A DNA stretch of 16,738 nucleotides from an uncultured Chlamydiaceae bacterium (GTDB taxonomy: Bacteria > Chlamydiota > Chlamydiia > Chlamydiales > Parachlamydiaceae): contig CAMFKA010000015.1 of the NCBI GenBank assembly GCA_945957185.1, positions 1-16,738 of the forward strand, read 5' to 3'. Positions within the stretch are counted from its first letter, which is position 1. Each line of letters begins with the position of its first letter. This document shows positions 1 to 6,348 of the stretch, piece by piece. Position numbers and translations under genes: made by a program. The notes under the pieces were generated by a model. The model was not told the origin of the DNA. It worked only from the letters and a program-made list of their open reading frames with translations, and did no database searches.

Positions 1-91
1 TTAAAAAACTTTTAAAAAGCTTGACAAAGTGCGCGATTAGAGAACTCCAAAAAAACCTCTGCATCGATTTATCCTACAAGACCATATATCA

Positions 92-118
92 TTGAAATAA
101 ATAATCCCATTTTATAAT
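92..118 (+). promoter_or_regulatory. Putative promoter of the DUF5993-dsbB operon
   Basis: A perfect TATAAT lies at 113-118, with TTGAAA at 92-97 and a 15-nt spacer, slightly shorter than the usual 16-18. A transcript from here would start near 125 and carry a leader of about 20 nt before the ATG at 144. The upstream stretch 1-91 is AT-rich and holds no gene that I can support. The -10 match is strong but such boxes arise by chance in AT-rich DNA. Confidence 0.45.
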
Positions 119-143
119 TTGAAAATTTTATGAGGCATATAAA

Positions 144-299
144 ATGATTTCAGGACTTTTTTTATTATTGACCTTCGTGTTTTTTGCCATTCTCAAAGGG
201 CAAAAAAAATGGGCAATTAGTGTTTTACTATCAACGTTAGGTCTTGCGTTGGTACTGCTGTATAGCCTGGCAACAGACATCTTAAAGATTAACTGGTAG
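144..299 (+). CDS. Small membrane protein, DUF5993-like, partner of DsbB
   Basis: A complete 51-codon ORF, ATG 144 to TAG 297-299, preceded by GAGG at 132-135, 8 nt before the start. The product has two hydrophobic helices (about residues 4-17 and 24-44) separated by a short basic loop (KGQKK), and ends in ATDILKINW. From memory, the DUF5993 family consists of roughly 50-residue, two-helix proteins with a C-terminal motif of the type HATDPLNLNF, commonly encoded next to dsbB; this gene lies 10 nt upstream of a dsbB-like gene, which fits. The job is unknown; I infer an inner-membrane accessory to disulfide formation. The family assignment is by motif recall only, but the length, topology, ribosome site and neighbour agree. 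Confidence 0.7.
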   Translation: MISGLFLLLTFVFFAILKGQKKWAISVLLSTLGLALVLLYSLATDILKINW

Positions 300-309
300 G
301 GAGAAAACG

Positions 310-819
310 ATGATGACACTACAAAAAAATATCAATGCCCTGATCATCTACACCATCTCCGGTATCCTTCTAGGAGCCTTCGGAGTCCAAATTTTCATGC
401 ACGAAATCCCTTGTCCCCTCTGCTTCCTACAACGTATCGGCATGATCGGTGTTGCAGCATCGTTAGCGATGAATATCAAATTCGGAATCCACCCGCTTCA
501 TTACGGCCTAGCGCTATTAAGCTCGTTGTTTGGAGGGACTGTCGCTTTGAGACAAATTTCTCTTCACGTGTGTCCCGGATTTCCCGAATTCGGACTTCCT
601 GTACTAGGCCTTAGCCTCTATACATGGTCGTTTTTCATCTTTACTTGCTGCGTGTTGGCTGTTGCTATCTTGCTCATGCTCTACAACAGCCGCGAAGGGG
701 AAGAAAACGCTCTAGAGATCAACAAATTTCAGTCTGTCGCCTTCTGGCTCATTTTCTTCGTCACCTTCGCAAACACAATCACTTCATTCATCCAATGTGG
801 GCTTGGCAATTGTGAGTGA
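310..819 (+). CDS. dsbB: Disulfide bond formation protein B (DsbB family)
   Basis: A 169-residue polytopic inner-membrane protein. DsbB re-oxidises a periplasmic DsbA-type thiol oxidase and passes the electrons to quinone. Seen: an N-terminal helix, then CPLC at 35-38 followed by QR at 41-42 (the active-site pair and quinone-site arginine of the family), further helices at about 62-79, 103-125 and 142-160, and a loop segment containing C87-P-G-F-P and YTW at 103-105. Only one cysteine (C87) lies in the second periplasmic loop, where E. coli DsbB has a pair; two more occur at the extreme C-terminus (C163 and C168). This resembles DsbB-like proteins of some intracellular bacteria rather than the E. 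coli type. The start ATG 310 (a second ATG follows at 313) has an AGGGAG site just upstream, overlapping the stop of the 51-residue gene, so the two are probably co-transcribed. The 3' end overlaps the convergent oxygenase gene by 36 nt. Confidence 0.88.
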   Translation: MMTLQKNINALIIYTISGILLGAFGVQIFMHEIPCPLCFLQRIGMIGVAASLAMNIKFGIHPLHYGLALLSSLFGGTVALRQISLHVCPGFPEFGLPVLGLSLYTWSFFIFTCCVLAVAILLMLYNSREGEENALEINKFQSVAFWLIFFVTFANTITSFIQCGLGNCE

Positions 820-1893
820 ATATTTTTTCCACAGCTCATAGGTGAGTTTTACAGGATCGGCAGCATCGCCGCTTTCAACCAAAGCTTGAACTCTATCCAT
901 CACTCCTGAATCGCGCTCCAGCTGCAACAAACCAGGACTTGCCAGCCCTAACTCGCGAAGCCTGCAGGCTAGAAGTTCTAAACTTGTCGCTTCCGGATAT
1001 CGCTGCACACCACCTGTTAAAGCAATGGCTTGAGGGCGGGGGCCAACGGAATCGAAATCGCGAGGGTGAACGAAATAGACGATGGAGTACCGTTCTACGC
1101 CGGGTTTTGCAACGACACGGTGAACGCTGCTTTTAAAGTATCCATTCGATAAATTTTGCAATTTATCGCCTACGTTGACGATGAAGGCTTTTGAAGGCAC
1201 TTTTACATCGATCCATTTTCCGTTATGCAACACTTGCAAGCCCTCTTCTGTCGCTATTGGCAAAATGGTGAACAGATCGATATCGGTATGTTGAGCTGCC
1301 CAAATGGTTGCAGGGTCATCGGTTGGCGGGTAGTGCAATAACCTTAGAAGGCACTCTCCTGTAGCGGTTTTTTCAGTAAAAAAGTCTTCCGATTCTACAA
1401 GGATTTCAGCGAACACTTTTTGTAAAATCTCGCTATGAGCATCGAGAGAGCGAATTAATTTTTCCGTAGGAGTTTGAAGATCTGTCCACGTTGGCCAAAT
1501 GTTATTTTTTCTGCCAATATGCACAAATTCTTTGAAGTCTTTTTTAGAGGCGCCCTGAGCGATTTCGCTGGGAACATATCCTCTCTGTCCATTGACGGAG
1601 GGATTAAAAATCTGCTCTTTTAGATCCAACTGAGCGTTAAAGAAATCTTGTGTAGCGTTGTAAGCCTCTTCAAGGGACTCCTCATCAATACCTGTGTTGA
1701 CTACTCCAAAAAAGCCCACTTCATGCATCGCTGTAGTGATATTTGAAATAAAGGTGTCGCGCGTTGAGGGATCTGCATAGTCTTTCAAATCAACGACGGG
1801 GATTGTTGCGTCAAAGGCTTCGACAGAAACCATCGGCGCACAAAAAAAACAACACAGCACCGTAATGGTACGTGTAATCGAAAATGTGTGCAT
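784..1893 (-). CDS. Secreted 2-oxoglutarate/Fe(II)-dependent dioxygenase-like protein (isopenicillin N synthase family)
   Basis: A 369-residue protein. Residues 1-26 form a typical Sec signal peptide (hydrophobic core with LCCFFC, likely cleavage after VEA), so the enzyme should be exported. Residues 28-130 match the N-terminal domain of the isopenicillin N synthase/flavonol-synthase type oxygenases (IPVVDL near the start, GFF at 60-62, RGY at 104-106). Residues about 180-285 carry the double-stranded beta-helix core: iron ligands H202-x-D204 and H258, and the 2-oxoglutarate-binding R268-x-S270. The catalytic set is complete, so an active oxygenase is expected; the substrate is not visible. 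The ATG at 1893 has a perfect AGGAGG site 7 nt upstream, but this site lies in a hairpin. Transcription probably follows clpC, 68 nt upstream. A secreted member of this usually cytosolic family is odd. A role in modifying an exported or host molecule is inference. Confidence 0.85.
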   Translation of the reverse strand: MHTFSITRTITVLCCFFCAPMVSVEAFDATIPVVDLKDYADPSTRDTFISNITTAMHEVGFFGVVNTGIDEESLEEAYNATQDFFNAQLDLKEQIFNPSVNGQRGYVPSEIAQGASKKDFKEFVHIGRKNNIWPTWTDLQTPTEKLIRSLDAHSEILQKVFAEILVESEDFFTEKTATGECLLRLLHYPPTDDPATIWAAQHTDIDLFTILPIATEEGLQVLHNGKWIDVKVPSKAFIVNVGDKLQNLSNGYFKSSVHRVVAKPGVERYSIVYFVHPRDFDSVGPRPQAIALTGGVQRYPEATSLELLACRLRELGLASPGLLQLERDSGVMDRVQALVESGDAADPVKLTYELWKKYSLTIAKPTLDE

Positions 1894-1900
1894 GGAATTA

Positions 1901-1939
1901 CCTCCTGATGTTTGAAATCATCTTTCTTACATCAGGAGG
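1901..1939 (-). promoter_or_regulatory. Hairpin sequestering the Shine-Dalgarno of the oxygenase gene
   Basis: Read on the minus strand, CCTCCTGATG (1939-1930) and CATCAGGAGG (1910-1901) are perfect 10-nt complements around a 19-nt loop, which can itself form a GAAA/TTTC mini-stem. The 3' arm contains the AGGAGG ribosome site of the gene starting at 1893, so folding would hide it. No T-run follows, which argues against an intrinsic terminator. It lies 22 nt beyond the clpC stop codon. I infer translational control; the structure itself is directly visible. Confidence 0.6.
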
Positions 1940-1961
1940 AGAATATTTGTATACCGAAAGG

Positions 1962-4613
1962 TTAAATTTCTTCGATAGAGGTATTGGAAGAGGATTCTTG
2001 AGGTTCTTTCTTCCCTTTCTCTTTGTCTTCCTCTTTACCTTCTTCTTTTCCTTTTTCCGACTTCGGTTTCTTTTTCCGCTCTACAACTTCACGATGACGC
2101 GGTTTTCTCTCTTGCTCGACGAAGTTCAGATGGTCGCCTTCAACGGTGACGAGGTATTTAAACGCATCGTCAGGGTTGAGCAACACTTTCTCTGCCAACG
2201 GATCTTCCAGGTACTGCTCAATGATGCGACGGAGTGGTCGCGCTCCCATTTCAGGCTGGAATCCTTTGTCGACGAGGAAGTTTTTGGCTGTTTCGTCGAG
2301 AGAGACATTCAACTCTCTTCGAGATAACCTTGCCATCAGCTTCTTCAGTTCGATCTCGATCACTTGAAGCAGACCCTCTCTTTGGAGCGGGTGGAAGATA
2401 ACGATATCATTTAAGCGGTTAAGAAATTCAGGTTTGAAATGCTTCTTAACAGCTGCAGAGATTTTCTCTTTGATGTGCTCGTAATCCAAAGACCCTGCCT
2501 GTGCACCAAAGCCCACTTCAGAGCTTTTCTTAATAAGATCGGCACCCAAGTTAGAGGTCATGATGACGATGGTGTTTCGGAAGTCAATTTTTCTTCCAAA
2601 AGAATCGGTCAAACGCCCCTCTTCCAAAATCTGCAACAACAAGTCCATCACATCGGGGTGTGCTTTTTCAATCTCGTCAAAAAGGACGACAGAGTATGGC
2701 CGTTGCCGCACTTGCTCGGTCAACTGTCCACCCTCTTCGTGTCCTACGTATCCTGGAGGAGACCCCGTCATCCTGCTGACAGCGAACTTCTCCATATATT
2801 CGGACATATCGACTTGGATAAGGGCGTCTTCGCCTCCAAAAAGGTGTGTCGCCAAAAGTCTCGCAAGGAGCGTTTTTCCGACCCCTGTAGGTCCTAAAAA
2901 CAGGAAGGCACCGATTGGACGGTTAGGATCTTTGATATCGGCACGGCTGCGGCGCACTGCGCGGCAGACGGACTTAAGGGCATCATCTTGCCCAACGATA
3001 CTTTGCTTTAAAATCTCTTCCATTTTGAGGACTTTTTCCGTCTCCCCTTGCGTGAGGCGGTTAAGAGGGATACCCGTTTGTTTTGCGATGATAGCGGCAA
3101 TGTCTTCATCTTCCACAACGACTTCGTGTTCCTCTTTATTGATTTCCCACTGCGCGCGAATCTGCTGATACTGTTCTCGAAGGTTTTTCTCTTTATCGCG
3201 CAGCTTAGCAGCTTTTTCATACTCCTGCTTCGAAATCGCCTCCTCTTTAGCGACGCGAGACTCTTCGATCTCTTGCTCGAATTTGGTGATGTCTTGCGGC
3301 TGATTCATCATCTCGATCCGCATTTTCGCTCCGGCTTCATCCAAAAGGTCGATCGCCTTATCAGGAAGGAAGCGTCCATGGATGTAACGGTCGGAGAACG
3401 TCGCAGCAGCCTGCAAAGCTCCGGGAGTATAGATACACTTGTGGTGCTCTTCGTACTTAGCTTTGAGTCCCGACAAAATCTCGATGGTATCATCGACAGA
3501 GGGAGGAGCTACCATAATCTTTTGGAAGCGGCGTTCTAACGCAGCGTCTTTTTCGATATGCTTGCGGTATTCGTCGACAGTGGTTGCACCGATACATTGA
3601 ATTTCACCGCGAGATAGAGCAGGTTTTAGAATGTTGGAAGCGTCAATAGCTCCCTCGGCGGCACCAGCACCGACAATGGTGTGGAGTTCGTCAATGAACA
3701 ACAGAACGTTACCGTTCTTTTTGATTTCGTCCATCACGGCTTTGATACGCTCTTCAAATTGACCGCGATACTTTGTTCCGGCAATCATGAGGGCCAAATC
3801 AAGACCGATCAATCGTTTTTTTCTTAAATTATCGGGAACTTCCCCTTTGACGATAGCTTGTGCAAGACCTTCGACAATAGCGGTTTTCCCTACCCCGGCT
3901 TCCCCTACTAATACAGGGTTGTTTTTTCTGCGGCGGCATAAAATCAGGATCAACCGTTCCACTTCCTCTTTTCTTCCGATCACGGGGTCGATTTTCCCTT
4001 CACGGCACATTTCGGTGAGGTCGTGTCCATAAGCCTTCAGAGCCGGCATTTTGTCGTTAGAGGCGGAAGCGGCGGAAGATCCCTTGTCAAAAGGTTTTGG
4101 AGCGCCTCCGGCACTTGGCGGAGGATTTTGAGGGGGAGGAGGATTAGAACTTCCGATAGGAGGCAACTGTAAATTAAACGTCTCAAGTTCTTTGAGAACC
4201 TCTTTACGCACCTCTTTCAAGTTGATATTCAAATTCTCCAGTACCTGCGCAGCTACCCCTTCTGTCTGTTTAAGCAGCCCTAACAGCAAATGCTCGGTTC
4301 CTACGTAGTTGTGGTTAAGGTTAGCAGCTTCTTCATTAGCGAATTCGAACACTTTTTTCACTTTTCCCGTAAGTGCCGGGTCAGCATAAACTTGAATTTC
4401 AGGACCATAACCCACGAGCTTTTCGACTTCCGCACGAACGGTATCGAAGTCGATATTCATGTTGCGAAGAACATTAACAGCAACACCCTGTCCCAGCTTT
4501 AAAAGCCCAAGTAGGACGTGCTCTGTACCGAGATAATTATGATTTAGACGTTGAGCCTCTTTCTTAGCAAGTTTGATCACCTGCTTTGCGCGATTCGTAA
4601 ATTTGTCAAACAT
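1962..4613 (-). CDS. clpC: ATP-dependent Clp protease ATP-binding subunit ClpC
   Basis: An 883-residue HSP100/Clp unfoldase that feeds substrates into ClpP. In order: two N-domain repeats (about 1-145, with repeated LNHNY-GTEH motifs at 23-32 and 99-108), first AAA+ module with Walker A GEAGVGKT at 237-244 and Walker B LLFIDE at 304-309, a central UVR/coiled-coil segment (about 440-500), and second AAA+ module with GPTGVGKT at 574-581 and VVLFDE at 642-647. VGF at 700-702 fits the ClpP-docking loop. Two peculiarities: a proline/glycine-rich linker at about 151-175 and a 49-residue tail (835-883) made almost only of K, E, S and R; these account for the protein being longer than the roughly 850 residues I recall for Chlamydia ClpC. 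The ATG at 4613 has GAGAG upstream. The gene is probably first in its unit, with the oxygenase gene downstream. Confidence 0.97.
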   Translation of the reverse strand: MFDKFTNRAKQVIKLAKKEAQRLNHNYLGTEHVLLGLLKLGQGVAVNVLRNMNIDFDTVRAEVEKLVGYGPEIQVYADPALTGKVKKVFEFANEEAANLNHNYVGTEHLLLGLLKQTEGVAAQVLENLNINLKEVRKEVLKELETFNLQLPPIGSSNPPPPQNPPPSAGGAPKPFDKGSSAASASNDKMPALKAYGHDLTEMCREGKIDPVIGRKEEVERLILILCRRRKNNPVLVGEAGVGKTAIVEGLAQAIVKGEVPDNLRKKRLIGLDLALMIAGTKYRGQFEERIKAVMDEIKKNGNVLLFIDELHTIVGAGAAEGAIDASNILKPALSRGEIQCIGATTVDEYRKHIEKDAALERRFQKIMVAPPSVDDTIEILSGLKAKYEEHHKCIYTPGALQAAATFSDRYIHGRFLPDKAIDLLDEAGAKMRIEMMNQPQDITKFEQEIEESRVAKEEAISKQEYEKAAKLRDKEKNLREQYQQIRAQWEINKEEHEVVVEDEDIAAIIAKQTGIPLNRLTQGETEKVLKMEEILKQSIVGQDDALKSVCRAVRRSRADIKDPNRPIGAFLFLGPTGVGKTLLARLLATHLFGGEDALIQVDMSEYMEKFAVSRMTGSPPGYVGHEEGGQLTEQVRQRPYSVVLFDEIEKAHPDVMDLLLQILEEGRLTDSFGRKIDFRNTIVIMTSNLGADLIKKSSEVGFGAQAGSLDYEHIKEKISAAVKKHFKPEFLNRLNDIVIFHPLQREGLLQVIEIELKKLMARLSRRELNVSLDETAKNFLVDKGFQPEMGARPLRRIIEQYLEDPLAEKVLLNPDDAFKYLVTVEGDHLNFVEQERKPRHREVVERKKKPKSEKGKEEGKEEDKEKGKKEPQESSSNTSIEEI

Positions 4614-4691
4614 ATTTAGGCTCTCTTTTTTTCAGATTTTAATCACTTTCGATACATATCTATATGTTATGTCTGTCGGCATTTTTTTGTA

Positions 4692-4853
4692 TACTCGGCT
4701 TTGTACATTTTTTGAACTCATATTTGAGAGAGAGGCAAACTGCAGCGTAATAAATTTCGCAGGAAGGGGTGTTTTTACCCCTTCCGAGAAATTTATTACG
4801 CTGTAGGAAGCTTCTCTCCAAAGATGGGTTCAAAAAATGTACAAAGCCGAGTA
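4692..4853. repeat. 162-bp palindromic element upstream of clpC (MITE-like)
   Basis: The ends are perfect 26-bp inverted repeats: 4692-4717 and 4828-4853. Inside lie an imperfectly paired section (4718-4742 with 4804-4827), a perfect 16-bp pair (4743-4758 with 4788-4803), and a 9-bp GC-rich stem (4762-4770 with 4777-4785) around a 6-nt loop GTTTTT. The whole element can thus fold on itself. Both ends carry TA next to CTCGGC/GCCGAG, compatible with TA-targeting (IS630/mariner-like) miniature elements, although a palindrome would show this anyway. It fills most of the 294-nt gap between hemG and clpC. The rest of that gap (4614-4691 and 4854-4907) shows no gene, and I see no convincing clpC promoter in it. 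The structure is seen; the MITE label is inference. Confidence 0.8.
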
Positions 4854-4907
4854 GACTCAAACACTAGAAAAATGAAGATGTAGGAACTCTGAGAAATAAC
4901 GCTCACA

Positions 4908-6185
4908 TTATATTGATACACAATCATTTACAGCAACACCACTAAAGAGTGTTCCTGCAAACTCCACTCCCGGCCACCTATGTGTTGCTTCGGCTAAAAA
5001 AGTTTTTTTTCTTTTTTCAAATCCCACTTCATATTGCGGAATCGCATTTTCTGCCAAAGAAAGATGCATCACATCCGGTTGAGTCTGAATTCCCATGTGG
5101 CGATGAAGCACATCGCGTGAAATCTCTTTAAAGTCCCAATTTTGCCATCCACCAGGCGCTGTCGTCCCTCCGATCATGACAGTCAGGCTTGTTGCACCAT
5201 TCAACTGTTGTGAGGGAAACACTTTAGAATCCCACACAACTCCTAGGGCTTTTTCGTTCTCTCGCTGAGGAATAAGATACCCAAATCCATTAAGAGGGCA
5301 ATCGAGATGACGGAATCCTAGATTCACGACTGCGACCGAAGCTAAAGGCGGAGCTTTAAATCCCCATAAAGCTTCGACTGCTGCAGGGGGAAGGGTAGAA
5401 ATAATCCGTTCTCCACAGTACGTTTCACCATTTGCGAGATGAACTTTCCAACCTTTGCCCTCTTTTTCCACTTTGACGACACGGCTATCGGTACGAAATT
5501 TTTCGGGACCTACTTTATTAACGATGGTATCGACTAGCGAGCCTAATCCTCTCTTAAGAGTAAACAGAGGAAAAGGGGCTTTCGGAGACTTATCCTTAAA
5601 GCCTTTGATAATTAAACCCTTAAGCAAAGACCCGTACTCACGTTGAGCTTGAAAGAGTGAAGAAAAGCAGCTTTCCATAGATAATTGTTCCGGATCTCCA
5701 GCGTAAATCCCTGAAACAAGGGGAGTTAAAAACTTCTCCAAAAGGTCGCCCCCCAATTTTTTTCGTGCAAAATCGGCAATCGAACAGTCATCTATTATTT
5801 TTTCCGATGAAAGATCTCGCCATAGAGCCTTTGCTAAAGGAGAGAGGAATGGAGAAGTAAACCATTCCAACAGTCCGGATGGAAGTTTGACAAGAGACTG
5901 TTGATGAAGGAGATAGCGTATTTGCGCGCTGGGGTGTGCAGGGAGAATTTCATTTTCGAGTCCTAATTCGTGAATCAATTTTAGTGTCTCCATCCCACGG
6001 CCGTAGGTACGGCAGCTTCGTGGACCGAGTTCGAATTGAAATCCTTCTTTATTAATCGTGTGGACCCATCCTCCTAGCCTTGAAGACGATTCCAAAAGGA
6101 CAAGATCGTGATCGCGCCATCTCCAAGCTGCGGCTAAACCGGCGATCCCGCCGCCGAGAATAATCACAGGTTGCTTATGACTCAT
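4908..6185 (-). CDS. hemG: Protoporphyrinogen IX oxidase, FAD-dependent (HemY type, named hemG in chlamydiae)
   Basis: A 425-residue flavoprotein that oxidises protoporphyrinogen IX to protoporphyrin IX, the penultimate step of heme synthesis. Seen: a dinucleotide-binding GGGIAG at residues 11-16, the E32 that should bind the FAD ribose, then SRLGGW at 35-40, followed by FELGPRSCR around 50-58. The C-terminal family motif GVAVNDC lies just before the end. The length agrees with the roughly 424 residues known for Chlamydia HemG. The frame can be extended three codons upstream to a TTG at 6194, but the ATG at 6185 puts the glycine motif at the usual distance and leaves room for GGGAA as a weak ribosome site, so I chose it. 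It is the last gene of the tkt-hemE-hemG unit, separated from hemE by a palindromic repeat. Proteins of this class work at the inner face of the cytoplasmic membrane. Confidence 0.92.
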   Translation of the reverse strand: MSHKQPVIILGGGIAGLAAAWRWRDHDLVLLESSSRLGGWVHTINKEGFQFELGPRSCRTYGRGMETLKLIHELGLENEILPAHPSAQIRYLLHQQSLVKLPSGLLEWFTSPFLSPLAKALWRDLSSEKIIDDCSIADFARKKLGGDLLEKFLTPLVSGIYAGDPEQLSMESCFSSLFQAQREYGSLLKGLIIKGFKDKSPKAPFPLFTLKRGLGSLVDTIVNKVGPEKFRTDSRVVKVEKEGKGWKVHLANGETYCGERIISTLPPAAVEALWGFKAPPLASVAVVNLGFRHLDCPLNGFGYLIPQRENEKALGVVWDSKVFPSQQLNGATSLTVMIGGTTAPGGWQNWDFKEISRDVLHRHMGIQTQPDVMHLSLAENAIPQYEVGFEKRKKTFLAEATHRWPGVEFAGTLFSGVAVNDCVSI

Positions 6186-6210
6186 GTGCAGCAATTCCCG
6201 CTTGAATTTT

Positions 6211-6327
6211 TTACCACTGAGCCACTGAGCTCACTGAGGGTAAATGAGAGAATGAGTTTTTTATAGAATCGAACAAAATGTCTCATTTTCTCACTTTTCC
6301 TCTGTGAGCTCTGTGGCTCAGTGGTAA
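6211..6327. repeat. 117-bp palindromic repeat between hemE and hemG
   Basis: Outer arms 6211-6234 and 6304-6327 are 24-bp inverted repeats with one mismatch (TTACCACTGAG... / ...CTCAGTGGTAA). The pairing continues inward with about 18 of 23 positions matched between 6235-6257 and 6281-6303, leaving a loop of about 23 nt. The CTGAG motif recurs (ACTGAGCCACTGAG, then CACTGAGG). It resembles in style the dispersed CACTGAG/CACAGAG palindromes I remember from other bacterial genomes. It fills most of the 163-nt gap between the hemG ATG and the hemE stop, and a transcript through it would form a strong hairpin. It shares no arm sequence with the other two palindromes here. Confidence 0.8.
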
Positions 6328-6348
6328 TAACTTGTTAAAAGTTAGCAA

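Noticed and set aside
21..26. TTGACA, a perfect -35 box, near the left edge
   Set aside because: No TATAAT-like hexamer lies 16-18 nt downstream (the region reads AACTCC), so I preferred the TATAAT at 113-118.
1884..2327. 147-codon plus-strand ORF antisense to the end of clpC
   Set aside because: It is a shadow of clpC; its phenylalanine-rich product is the complement of the K/E-rich tail, and it has no independent support.
4573..4860. Two short ORFs on opposite strands across the clpC-hemG gap
   Set aside because: Both run through the palindromic element and have no coding-like motifs; the inverted repeat explains the open frames.
6186..6194. TTG start giving hemG three extra codons
   Set aside because: The possible ribosome site would be too close to TTG; the ATG at 6185 is better placed relative to the glycine motif.
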